A stretch of 64,000 nt of DNA from Fibrisoma limi BUZ 3. GTDB lineage: Bacteria; Bacteroidota; Bacteroidia; Cytophagales; Spirosomataceae. Below the pieces are notes generated by a model. The model did not search any database and was not told where the DNA came from. It worked only from the letters and a program-made list of their open reading frames with translations. Shown in pieces: positions 43,204-51,175 of the stretch; the stretch's first letter is position 1, and every line of letters starts with the position of its first letter. The stretch spans positions 1-64,000 of the forward strand of contig NZ_CAIT01000008.1 in NCBI RefSeq assembly GCF_000296815.2, written 5' to 3'. The translations under genes were made by a program, and so were the position numbers.

Positions 43204-44421
43204 ATGGAATCAACGACCTTATTACCTACCGAACAACAGCGCTATCAGAAGCACCTGAACTTACCCGAGATTGGTCCGGAGGGCCAGCTTCGGCTGAAGA
43301 ATGCGCGCGTACTGGTTGTCGGGGCCGGTGGCCTCGGCTGCCCCGTTCTGCTTTACCTGACAGCCGCAGGCGTTGGGACCATTGGCGTCGTTGATCCCGA
43401 TGTCGTCGATATGAGCAATCTGCAGCGGCAGGTTCTGTACACCACCGACGAAGTGGGCAAGCCTAAAGCCAAGATTGCCGTCAGCCACCTGATGCGGCTG
43501 AACCCTGAGCTGCATTTCAACACCTATACACTGGCGCTGGACATCAGCAACGCCCGCAGCATCATTGAAGAATACGACATCGTGGTCGATTGCACCGACA
43601 ATTTTAAGGTCCGGTATCTCGTCAACGATGTCTGCGTTACGTTAGGCAAACCGTTCGTTTACGGAGCCATCCACCGGTTCGAAGGTCAGGTAGCCGTACT
43701 GAATGCACCGATTCCCGCTCCTTCGTCTGACGGTACGTCTGACGCTGTTAAAGCGTTTGGGGATGGGTATTCAAAACCTGCGTCAGACGAGCATAAAGTC
43801 CGCCGGGGGCCAACGTACCGCTGCCTGTTTCCGGAGTATCCGAACGAGATCGAAATTCCAAACTGCAACGACACGGGTGTGCTGGGCGTGCTGCCGGGCG
43901 TGATCGGTACGTTGCAGGCCAATGAAGTCATTAAGCTCATCACGGGCATTGGCCAGCCGCTGAACGAGCACCTGCTGATGATGGACCTGCTCTCGATGCA
44001 GCAGCAGAAAATCAAGGTAAAACGCCGGGCCGACGCCGACGAACTGGCCCGCCAGGGTCTCGCATCGGGCTACCGACCCGCAACTGCCACCTCAACCGGA
44101 CCGCAGAAGATGTCGGCGCGGGAACTGGCCGACCGGCTGGCCCGGGGCGAATCCATCTTCCTGCTCGACGTTCGCGAACGGCCGGAATACGACCTCTGCC
44201 ACCTGGAGCAGGCGGTACTGATTCCGATTGATATGATTCCCAACAACCGCAAGCGCATCCCGACAGACCGCCCGGTGGTGGTGTACTGCCACCACGGTAT
44301 CCGCAGCGCCAACGTTGCTAATTACCTCTACGCGCAGGAGGGCCTGACGAATCTCTACAACCTCGAAGGTGGCATCGACGCCTGGGCGCGGGAAATCGAG
44401 CCTGAAATGGCCGTGTATTGA
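43204..44421 (+). CDS. moeB: MoeB/ThiF-type adenylyltransferase with C-terminal rhodanese
   Basis: A 405-residue protein with an E1-like adenylation domain (about 10-270: VVGAGGLGCPVLLYL, DNFKVRYLVND) and a rhodanese domain (303-398, active-site Cys362 in VVVYCHHGIRSAN). It activates the C-terminus of a sulfur carrier such as MoaD or ThiS and supplies the persulfide. It has an unusual insertion at about residues 168-200, between GQVAVLN and GPTYRCLFPEY, whose DNA contains a palindromic repeat (43736-43789). Relatives have only a few residues there. Two 17-base direct repeats precede it. Confidence 0.9.
   Translation: MESTTLLPTEQQRYQKHLNLPEIGPEGQLRLKNARVLVVGAGGLGCPVLLYLTAAGVGTIGVVDPDVVDMSNLQRQVLYTTDEVGKPKAKIAVSHLMRLNPELHFNTYTLALDISNARSIIEEYDIVVDCTDNFKVRYLVNDVCVTLGKPFVYGAIHRFEGQVAVLNAPIPAPSSDGTSDAVKAFGDGYSKPASDEHKVRRGPTYRCLFPEYPNEIEIPNCNDTGVLGVLPGVIGTLQANEVIKLITGIGQPLNEHLLMMDLLSMQQQKIKVKRRADADELARQGLASGYRPATATSTGPQKMSARELADRLARGESIFLLDVRERPEYDLCHLEQAVLIPIDMIPNNRKRIPTDRPVVVYCHHGIRSANVANYLYAQEGLTNLYNLEGGIDAWAREIEPEMAVY
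43724..43789. repeat. Palindromic repeat inserted in frame in moeB
   Basis: CGTCTGACGC (43736-43745) is perfectly complementary to GCGTCAGACG (43780-43789), with a further direct copy CGTCTGACG at 43724-43732. The whole segment encodes the extra ~30 residues of the MoeB protein. The layout suggests insertion of a REP-like element that kept the frame open. Confidence 0.7.
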
Positions 44422-44467
44422 CCTTTTAAGCGAAAGCAGTTACACAAACCGGTTTACAACGTAGTGG

Positions 44468-44511
44468 CATCGTGGGTGGAGATTTTATATTTGTAAAAAC
44501 CACCCACGATG
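44468..44511 (+). promoter_or_regulatory. Promoter within a 12-bp inverted repeat over the Roco start codon
   Basis: CATCGTGGGTGG (44468-44479) and CCACCCACGATG (44500-44511) form a perfect 12-bp inverted repeat with 20 AT-rich bases between. The spacer contains TATATTTG (44487-44494), a TAnnTTTG promoter, and the right arm ends in the ATG start codon of the Roco gene at 44509. Transcription would begin within the right arm, so this can be an operator for a dimeric repressor as well as a hairpin. Confidence 0.65.
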
Positions 44512-47500
44512 ACGCCACCCGAAGCCCTCAAACGGATTGCTGCTTGCCAAAAGCGCCACGAACCAACACTAGATTTAAGTGGATTAAAGCTGGTAGAAAT
44601 TCCTCCTGAGATAAGTGAATTAGTTTGGCTGACTACATTATCCCTTCGCAATAACCAGATCCGTGAGATCAAAGGTCTTGCCTCGCTCAACCAGTTAACA
44701 GAATTATCCCTTCGCAATAACCGGATCAGTGAGATCAAAGGCCTGGAGTCGCTTACTCAGTTAACTAAACTGTCCCTTTCCGACAACCGGATCAGTGAGA
44801 TCAAAGGCCTGGAGTCGCTCAACCAGTTAACAGAATTATACCTTTTAGACAACCAGATCAGTGAGATCAAAGGCCTTGAGCCGCTTACTCAGTTAACTAC
44901 ATTATACCTTTCCGACAACCAGATCAGTGAGATCAAAGGCCTTGAGCCGCTTACTCAGTTAACTACATTAAACCTTTCCGACAACCAGATCAGTGAGATC
45001 AAAGGCCTGGAGCCGCTTACTCAGTTAACTACATTAAACCTTTCCTACAACCAGATCCGTGAGATCAAAGGCCTGGAGTCGCTTACTCAGTTAACTACAT
45101 TATACCTTTCCTACAACCAGATCAGTGAGATCAAAGGCCTGGAGCCGCTTACGCAGTTAACTACATTATACCTTTCCTACAACCAGATCAGTGAGATCAA
45201 AGGCCTGGAGTCGCTTACGCAGTTAACTACATTATACCTTTCCGACAACCAGATCCGTGAGATCAAAGGCCTGGAGTCGCTTACTCAGTTAACTACATTA
45301 TACCTTTCCGACAACCAGATCCGTGAGATCAAAGGCTTGACTATTGCCCAGTTGGAGCGAATGAAAAAACTGGATTTAACAAATAATCCAATAAAAGGTG
45401 TTCAATTAAGTGACTTCGCCGATGTTAAGGGCATCATTGGTTATCTGAAAAGTCAGCAGGAAGACCCGGTGCGGTTAGTCAGCAATCTGCGTCTGAAAGT
45501 TAATATCCTGGGGGCCGGCCGAATTGGCAAAACGCAGTTGTTTCGCTTCTTTAAAAAAGAGCCGTTTACCGACAATGAGCCAGAAACACACGGTACTAAC
45601 GCATATGATTACGTCCTGCCACATACGGATTACCGAGCTAAACTGTGGGATTTTGGTGGGCAATCCTATCACCACGGCTTCCATTACCTGTTTTTGCGCA
45701 AGTCTGATTTTTATGTAGTGCTGTGGCGTAATAACAGGCAGCGCGACCCGGACTATGGCTACTGGTTAGGGACGGTACGCGCCTTCGCGCCCGATCCTGC
45801 ACAAGCCCCTTTGCTATTAGTGCAAAATTGCTGGACAAGCTGGAGTGAAGATTATCAACAAGCGCAAAATGACAGCAATCTGCCGGATGTAGTCGCTTAC
45901 CCCGACAGTGAACGCTTACGATTATATCAGCTTGGCTTAACTGATGTATTCGCCATCGACGTCCGTCAACTTTCCGGCTCCGGTTTGCGGGAGCGATATT
46001 TTTTAGACGTCCTGCACAGTCGGATGCAGCATCATGCGGATTCGTTCGATCGTATTTCTTTGAAGTGGGTACGTGTAGCAGAACGATTGGACGAATCTCC
46101 CCTCGAAGATTTTTACCTGAAGAAGGGTGCATTTAAAAAACGCTACGCCGACGATTTCGATGAAACAGCGTTTGCCGGTTTGCTCAATTACCTGGAGTTC
46201 TCGGGCAACATTCTGTATTTCAGGGAAAGGCCGCTACTCGACCAGTACGTATTCGCCAACCCGCCCCAACTTTCAGACTGGCTTTTCAGCACAATCCTCG
46301 ATGCGGAGTTTAAAGACAAAAACGAAGGCAGGATTAGTCGACAGCTTTTAGCCAAGAAACACGGTAAGGAGAAATCGGACCTGTTTTTTGCCCTGATGGA
46401 CGAGTTTGGGCTAATTTTCAAACAACCCCACCCCGACAGCCCAACAGCCACCACTTCCGACGTTTACATCATTCCGCAGTTTCTGCCAGAATACAAGCAC
46501 AGCTTCAAGCAGGTGCTGCTTGAACTACTACCATTTACGTTCAGCCTGAAGTTTCCTGACTTCATTCACGAAGGCACCATCTTTCGGTTTATTGCGGCTT
46601 ATGGACGGTATGCCAAAGACAACACTGCTTACTGGAAATATGGCCTGCTGTTTAGCTATGAAACCAATCGCCATCGTACAAACAAAACACCGGAGCAAAA
46701 ACACGAAGACACGCTGCAGGTACTGGTGTACTACCTGTACGAAAACCGGCAATTGATGGTGCATATTGAAGACCGTAAGGGGCGTAGCGAAGCAGCCCGC
46801 GAGATCTTTGACTATTTTGTCTTTGATCGTCATTCATTACCATCAACCGAAACACCGGTAGAAAAACCTGGGGCAGGCCGAAAAAAGAAGGAGAACCTGA
46901 CCGAACGAGAAGACATAGCGCTGCGAACTAGTAACCCGTCGCGCGACCTGAAAGATCTCAAAAGCGCAGCCTATCTCTCTACAAACCGGCCTTATTTCAT
47001 GGATGTTGCGGAGACAATGCAAAACGTGAAAGATCAGAATTATTTTGGCACTTGTGTAACTACCAGAAAACGCATCAAACTAGATTTCATGGCCATCAAC
47101 CTCCTTTCTAACGACGATAAACGGAAACTCAGGATTTTCTTTTCATACTCACATAAAGATGAAGCTTACCGCAAGGAGTTTGACGTACACATGGCGATGC
47201 TGAAGCGATCGGGCCGAATCGAAGCCTGGCATGACCGCGAGATCAGGGCCGGTGAAGAGTGGGACGACCGTATTAAGGAGCAGCTTGAAATGGCCGACAT
47301 TGCCCTCCTGATGATTAGTGCCGATTTCCTGAACTCAAACTACATCTGGGAACAGGAGTTAGGCATTCTGCGCCGACGGCTGGAGGCTAAAGACGGCGTC
47401 GTTGTGATTCCGATCTTCACCCGCCCTTGTGATACGCGAGACTTTGATATGATGCGTTTTCAGGGTGCACAGCGCGACCAACAAAGCAAGCTGCCCTGGA

Positions 47501-47580
47501 TTTCATCCAGCCCTGACCGCGATCAGATATACATGGACATCGTCGGCGAAATCAGAAAAACAATTGATTCGATTAGGTAA
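44509..47580 (+). CDS. LRR-Roc-COR-TIR (Roco) protein
   Basis: A 1023-residue multidomain protein with no signal peptide. Residues 41-282 are eleven 22-residue LRRs (unit like LTTLYLSDNQISEIKGLEPL). A Roc GTPase domain (about 325-510) has P-loop GAGRIGKT (335-342) and WDFGGQ (370-375); the usual NKxD is replaced by QNCWTS (439-444). A COR region (about 515-770) follows, then a charged linker (about 785-865). The C-terminal TIR domain (about 873-1005) starts RIFFSYSHKDEAYRKEF and keeps the pattern NSNYIWEQEL, with Glu950 where TIR NADases have their catalytic Glu. It is a relative of LRRK2 without a kinase. It lies alone between moeB and panD, with an AT-richer look than its neighbours, suggesting transfer. 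A defence role is inferred from the TIR, not shown. Confidence 0.9.
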   Translation: MTPPEALKRIAACQKRHEPTLDLSGLKLVEIPPEISELVWLTTLSLRNNQIREIKGLASLNQLTELSLRNNRISEIKGLESLTQLTKLSLSDNRISEIKGLESLNQLTELYLLDNQISEIKGLEPLTQLTTLYLSDNQISEIKGLEPLTQLTTLNLSDNQISEIKGLEPLTQLTTLNLSYNQIREIKGLESLTQLTTLYLSYNQISEIKGLEPLTQLTTLYLSYNQISEIKGLESLTQLTTLYLSDNQIREIKGLESLTQLTTLYLSDNQIREIKGLTIAQLERMKKLDLTNNPIKGVQLSDFADVKGIIGYLKSQQEDPVRLVSNLRLKVNILGAGRIGKTQLFRFFKKEPFTDNEPETHGTNAYDYVLPHTDYRAKLWDFGGQSYHHGFHYLFLRKSDFYVVLWRNNRQRDPDYGYWLGTVRAFAPDPAQAPLLLVQNCWTSWSEDYQQAQNDSNLPDVVAYPDSERLRLYQLGLTDVFAIDVRQLSGSGLRERYFLDVLHSRMQHHADSFDRISLKWVRVAERLDESPLEDFYLKKGAFKKRYADDFDETAFAGLLNYLEFSGNILYFRERPLLDQYVFANPPQLSDWLFSTILDAEFKDKNEGRISRQLLAKKHGKEKSDLFFALMDEFGLIFKQPHPDSPTATTSDVYIIPQFLPEYKHSFKQVLLELLPFTFSLKFPDFIHEGTIFRFIAAYGRYAKDNTAYWKYGLLFSYETNRHRTNKTPEQKHEDTLQVLVYYLYENRQLMVHIEDRKGRSEAAREIFDYFVFDRHSLPSTETPVEKPGAGRKKKENLTEREDIALRTSNPSRDLKDLKSAAYLSTNRPYFMDVAETMQNVKDQNYFGTCVTTRKRIKLDFMAINLLSNDDKRKLRIFFSYSHKDEAYRKEFDVHMAMLKRSGRIEAWHDREIRAGEEWDDRIKEQLEMADIALLMISADFLNSNYIWEQELGILRRRLEAKDGVVVIPIFTRPCDTRDFDMMRFQGAQRDQQSKLPWISSSPDRDQIYMDIVGEIRKTIDSIR
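44629..45354 (+). repeat. 66-bp tandem repeat array encoding the LRRs
   Basis: Eleven 66-base units, each one 22-residue LRR. The central units are almost identical in DNA (repeated text such as CAGATCAGTGAGATCAAAGG and CTTACTCAGTTAACTACATT). Identity at synonymous positions implies recent tandem duplication or strong homogenisation. The array is an in-frame minisatellite and is likely to vary in copy number. It resembles a CRISPR array only superficially. Confidence 0.92.
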
Positions 47581-47642
47581 GAAGGAGAGGGTCAGTTAAC
47601 CGCAGGAACCAAGCCTGCCGACCGGCTGTTTTGGAAGTGCCG

Positions 47643-47673
47643 TTGGGATCGGTCAGCGATTACGCTATCTTTG
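47643..47673 (+). promoter_or_regulatory. Promoter for panD
   Basis: TATCTTTG at 47666-47673 matches TAnnTTTG; TTG at 47643-47645 lies 20 bases upstream, the spacing expected for the -33 element. panD starts at 47734. Confidence 0.6.
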
Positions 47674-47733
47674 CCGCGCCCAAGAGCATTTTACGTGGTT
47701 TGTGCTCGCACAGGCCGCTGTTCACTGACACTC

Positions 47734-48087
47734 ATGTTCGTCAACGTACTGAAATCGAAATTGCACCGCGTCAAAGTCACGCAGGCTGAGTTGAATTATG
47801 TCGGTAGCATCACCATTGATGAGGACCTGATGGATGCCGCCGGACTGATGGAAAATGAACAGGTCCACGTCGTCAACAACAACAACGGCGAACGGCTCAT
47901 CACCTACGTCATCAAAGGCGAACGCGGCTCGGGCATTATCTGCCTGAACGGGGCCGCTGCCCGCCGGGCTCAGGTAGGCGATATTGTGATCATTATCGCC
48001 TACGCCATGATGACGCCCGACGAAGCCCGTACGTTCAAGCCTACGGTTGTGTTTCCGGACGATAACAACCGGTTGGTGAAGGAATAA
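47734..48087 (+). CDS. panD: Aspartate 1-decarboxylase
   Basis: A 117-residue pro-enzyme that self-cleaves to form a pyruvoyl group and makes beta-alanine for pantothenate/CoA synthesis. The cleavage site Gly24-Ser25 is in YVGSITID and the conserved MLKSKLHR-like start ([19 protein letters not shown]) fits the family. I start at ATG 47734; the frame is open 21 residues upstream, but the normal start is clear from family length. panC is not in the window, although panC-panD pairing is usual; the Roco gene lies upstream instead. Confidence 0.95.
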   Translation: MFVNVLKSKLHRVKVTQAELNYVGSITIDEDLMDAAGLMENEQVHVVNNNNGERLITYVIKGERGSGIICLNGAAARRAQVGDIVIIIAYAMMTPDEARTFKPTVVFPDDNNRLVKE

Positions 48088-48193
48088 AAAGAGGGAAGAA
48101 AGGGAGGAGGAAGGAAAGGGTATGGATTGAATTCCTCTCCTACTTTCCTCCCCTTTCTCTTTTCTCCCCTCCTCCCTTTCCTCCTTTTTCCCC
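48088..48193. repeat. Polypurine/polypyrimidine inverted repeat
   Basis: A purine arm (about 48088-48120, AGAGGGAAGAAAGGGAGGAGG...) is separated by a short mixed spacer from a pyrimidine arm (about 48133-48192). Style matches 6301-6418. It begins at the panD stop and ends about a dozen bases before the next start codon. Confidence 0.75.
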
Positions 48194-48204
48194 AACTTTG
48201 CGTT

Positions 48205-49254
48205 ATGAACCTCAAAAACGTTCTTAAATACCTGATTTCGCTGGCCATCGCGGGTGGCCTGCTCTGGTTCACATTCCAGCAAAGCCACATCGATGCCGCC
48301 GACCTCTGGCGAAAAATCAGTGCCGCCGACTACCGGTGGGTATTGGTGTCGGCCATCCTGACGATCGTCGCCCACTGGAGCCGGGCCGAACGCTGGCGGG
48401 TGCTGCTGGAGCCGGTTGTTTCGCACCGTCCTTCATCCCTCGATGCTACGGCAAGCGTCCTGACGGGTTATCTGGCTAACCTGGCCCTGCCCCGGGCGGG
48501 TGAAGTAGCCCGCTGCGGCACACTCTACCGCTTGTCGGGCGTACCGGTCAACGTTAGTTTCGGAACGGTGGTGGCCGAGCGGCTGTTCGACGTCCTGATG
48601 CTGCTGGTGCTGCTCGGCGTTACGTTCCTGCTGGAGTTTAACCGGCTCAGCCAGTTCTTCATTGAGTTTTTTGGCGGTAAACTCCCCCAGGGGTCCAGCG
48701 GAACCGGTATCCTGCTGCTGGCCGGAGCCGTATTGCTGGGGCTGGCCGTGCTTGGCTGGTTCCTGTACAACCGCTACCGCGAAGCACTGGGTCGCCACCC
48801 GTTGTATCAGAAAGTGAGCGGTTTTTTGACTGGCCTGCTGGAAGGGCTGCTGAGCGTTCGGAAGCTACGTCGGCCGGGGCTTTTTCTGTTCCACACGGCC
48901 CTGATCTGGACCATGTATTACTTCATGTCCTACACGCTGTTCTTCTCGCTGCCCAGTACAGCCAACCTCGGCCCGCTGGCGGGGCTCACCATCCTCGTGG
49001 TCGGATCGCTCGGTATGGCCGCCCCAACGCCGGGGGGTATCGGCTCGTTCCACCTGCTGGTCGGACAGGTAGCCCTGCTCTACGGCCTGACCAGCCAGGA
49101 CGGGCAAGTGCTGGCGACGTTTATTCATGGCGTTTCCACAATCATGATCATCATTCTCGGCATCCTGAGCCTGCTGGTCGTCCTGCTACGTCGGAATCAC
49201 ACGGGCGCTGACGTACCGACCAATACCCCCGCCCCCATCAACGCTGAACGGTAA
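48205..49254 (+). CDS. Lysylphosphatidylglycerol synthase TM-type (UPF0104) flippase-like protein
   Basis: A 349-residue integral membrane protein starting at ATG 48205. The upstream in-frame ATG at 48127 is rejected because the intervening 26 residues are encoded by the polypyrimidine tract. Segments such as GYLANLALPRAGEVARCGTLYRLSGVP and AAPTPGGIGSFHLLVG are hallmarks of the LPG-synthase TM/UPF0104 family, which have MprF-like flippase folds. It probably moves a lipid across the inner membrane. It sits between panD and rfaE2, as is common in Cytophagales, with an 8-base gap to rfaE2. Confidence 0.9.
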   Translation: MNLKNVLKYLISLAIAGGLLWFTFQQSHIDAADLWRKISAADYRWVLVSAILTIVAHWSRAERWRVLLEPVVSHRPSSLDATASVLTGYLANLALPRAGEVARCGTLYRLSGVPVNVSFGTVVAERLFDVLMLLVLLGVTFLLEFNRLSQFFIEFFGGKLPQGSSGTGILLLAGAVLLGLAVLGWFLYNRYREALGRHPLYQKVSGFLTGLLEGLLSVRKLRRPGLFLFHTALIWTMYYFMSYTLFFSLPSTANLGPLAGLTILVVGSLGMAAPTPGGIGSFHLLVGQVALLYGLTSQDGQVLATFIHGVSTIMIIILGILSLLVVLLRRNHTGADVPTNTPAPINAER

Positions 49255-49261
49255 CCATAGC

Positions 49262-49741
49262 ATGACCGAGTCAAAGATTGTAACCCGTACCGAAGCCATC
49301 CGGCAGGCCGAAGCCTGGCATGCTGACGGGCAGCAGCTTGTGTTTACCAACGGCTGCTTCGACATTGTTCACCTGGGCCACATTGATTACCTCGAAAAAG
49401 CCCGCCAGCTCGGCGACCGGCTGATCCTGGGCCTGAATACCGACGCGTCGGTCAGCGCCATCAAAGGGCCGCAACGGCCGGTCGTCAACGAATACGCCCG
49501 CGCCCGATTGATGGCCGCTCTGGAATTTGTTGATCTGGTCACCCTGTTTGATGAGCCAACCCCCCTCGAACTGATTCAGGCCGTTCAGCCGGATATTCTG
49601 GTAAAAGGCGACGATTATACCGTTGCCAACATCGTCGGCTCGGATTTTGTCTTGGGACGCGGGGGGCGCGTCGAAACTATCGCGCTGGTGCCCGGCTATT
49701 CGACCACCCGCCTGATCGAGCGCATTAAAACCAGTTTCTGA
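49262..49741 (+). CDS. rfaE2: D-glycero-beta-D-manno-heptose 1-phosphate adenylyltransferase
   Basis: A 159-residue nucleotidyltransferase that makes ADP-heptose for LPS core synthesis. Motifs FTNGCFDIVHLGHIDYL with the HxGH pair and YSTTRLIERIKTSF are visible. Single-domain, corresponding to the C-terminal half of enterobacterial HldE. It works upstream of the glycosyltransferase family 9 protein at 52839. Probable translational coupling with the membrane protein (8-base gap). Confidence 0.96.
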   Translation: MTESKIVTRTEAIRQAEAWHADGQQLVFTNGCFDIVHLGHIDYLEKARQLGDRLILGLNTDASVSAIKGPQRPVVNEYARARLMAALEFVDLVTLFDEPTPLELIQAVQPDILVKGDDYTVANIVGSDFVLGRGGRVETIALVPGYSTTRLIERIKTSF

Positions 49742-49962
49742 GCGAACGGTCCACACCCCTGACGGTCAATATATTTTCTATTACAAAAGCCTGCTAGTCA
49801 GCCTACCCCGGCATTTTATTGCCGCAGCGATACGTTTATAAGTATCAGTAAATCCTGGAATTTTATAACTTTAAAGAGATTAGCACATTTTCACGTGTTA
49901 ATTTCGTTATAACTACGACTTCCCCAATAGAGTTAGTTATCTATAAAGTCCCGGATACCTAT

Positions 49963-50382
49963 ATGAAACTGACGCTTCAACGTACTGCCTGGGCTGGGAG
50001 CCTGTTGTTTCTTCTGATATGGCCCAATCCGGGTCAATCCGCCGATGACCGTTCAGCCGACCTGATTCTGGGGCGCTGGCTCTTTCCGGCCAAGCAGTCG
50101 AGCATCGAGGTCTATCGGTCCGGGGATCGATACTTCGGGCGTATCGCCGACGTAAGTGGTAATGGGCGTCAACAGTTTGGCATCGTTAAAAATCAGTTGT
50201 TGATCAGCAACCTGTCGTTCAACGGTACGGGCTGGTCGGGTGGCAAGCTGGTTCATCCCAAAACGGGCGACCATTTTGATGTGGAGCTGAAATTACGGGA
50301 CTCCAAGACCTTAGTAGCCAGGGTATACAAAGGGTGCCGCTGGCTGCACAAAGAATACACGCTGACCCGTCAGTCGTCGTAG
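49963..50382 (+). CDS. DUF2147 domain secreted protein
   Basis: A 139-residue exported protein (signal peptide LLFLLIWPNPGQSA) with the DUF2147 pattern ILGRWLFPAKQSSIEVYRSG, DRYFGRIADV and the end RVYKGCRWLHKEYTLTRQ. These proteins have a lipocalin-like/beta fold of unknown function. It ends 29 bases before the convergent ECF sigma gene. Confidence 0.85.
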   Translation: MKLTLQRTAWAGSLLFLLIWPNPGQSADDRSADLILGRWLFPAKQSSIEVYRSGDRYFGRIADVSGNGRQQFGIVKNQLLISNLSFNGTGWSGGKLVHPKTGDHFDVELKLRDSKTLVARVYKGCRWLHKEYTLTRQSS

Positions 50383-50411
50383 CTCTCCGCAGCCGCCAGC
50401 CGGTTTTCCTG

Positions 50412-51008
50412 TCACCGACTTAGAATCGCCACCCAGCAGAACAGGTCCAGCAGCATCCGTTTTTGCAGCGACGCAATGGCTTTGTAAATCACTTTGTAGG
50501 CCGACGTAGTTTCAATGCCCATGATACCCGCGATTTCCTCGTAACTAAGGTTATCAAAAAACTTCAGGAACAGGGCTTCCTTCTGGCGGGCGGGAAGTTG
50601 ATTCAGTTCCTGAAGCAGCGCTTCCGACCGCTCTTTCGAAATCTGAGAATCCAGCCAGGTTGGTTCGTAATGAAACTCAACCATAAACCCTACATCCGGC
50701 TCAGTTGTGTCTGCGAATCGGTGCTGTGCGTTCAGCTTCCGGACAATATCCCGCCGAAGCGCCCGCATCAGGTAAAATTTAATGGAATCCGTATGACTTA
50801 GTCGCTCGCGGGTTTCGAGGATGTTCAGGAAGAGGTCCTGCAAACAATCTTCAGTCAGTTGTCGGTCCTGAGCAATCTTGTAGCCGTAGTTATACAGGAC
50901 CCGAGCGTATTTTTCGTACATGAACGAATAGGCGGCCTTACTGCCCCGCAGAAAGTCGTCCCAGATTTGGGCGTCGGTTGCCTGATCGTACATACGAATC
51001 TCTTCCAC
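50412..51008 (-). CDS. ECF-type RNA polymerase sigma-70 factor
   Basis: A 198-residue sigma factor with sigma-70 region 2 (FMYEKYARVLYNYGYKIAQD, LTEDCLQDLFLNIL) and region 4 (LPARQKEALFLKFFDNLSYE, EIAGIMGIETTSAYKVIYKAI). In Bacteroidetes these usually pair with a FecR-type anti-sigma factor and a SusC/SusD locus, but no anti-sigma gene follows here and the SusC gene is 10 kb away on the same strand. It may be an orphan ECF factor or regulate distant genes. Confidence 0.92.
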   Translation of the reverse strand: MEEIRMYDQATDAQIWDDFLRGSKAAYSFMYEKYARVLYNYGYKIAQDRQLTEDCLQDLFLNILETRERLSHTDSIKFYLMRALRRDIVRKLNAQHRFADTTEPDVGFMVEFHYEPTWLDSQISKERSEALLQELNQLPARQKEALFLKFFDNLSYEEIAGIMGIETTSAYKVIYKAIASLQKRMLLDLFCWVAILSR

Positions 51009-51106
51009 TCCTATTGACTCAGTATCTTGAATCGGATAAAGCTAGCGATTTTTTACTACTCGATCTTATTTTAATCCAGTATAAAAGAAAAAAAACAGTC
51101 GACCAT

Positions 51107-51140
51107 CTGCTTCACAGCCAATACGTAGGCCATGAAGCAG
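51107..51140 (-). terminator. Possible terminator for the MazG-like gene
   Basis: CTGCTTCA (51107-51114) pairs with TGAAGCAG (51133-51140). On the minus strand a run of eight T follows after about 13 bases, which makes it weak but correctly placed 36 bases after the MazG-like stop codon. Confidence 0.5.
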
Positions 51141-51175
51141 CCGGTTGCTGCTTACGTCACAGATTGCCGGATGAT

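Noticed and set aside
44629-45354. Possible CRISPR array
   Set aside because: The 66-base units are adjacent without spacers, in frame, and encode leucine-rich repeats.
43204-47580. MoeB-rhodanese and Roco genes as one ubiquitin-like defence operon
   Set aside because: MoeB-rhodanese fits molybdopterin/thiamine sulfur transfer, the Roco gene has its own promoter and no E2, JAB or ubiquitin-like gene is present.
48127-48204. Upstream start for the flippase-like gene
   Set aside because: The extra 26 residues are encoded by the polypyrimidine repeat and the family start fits ATG 48205.
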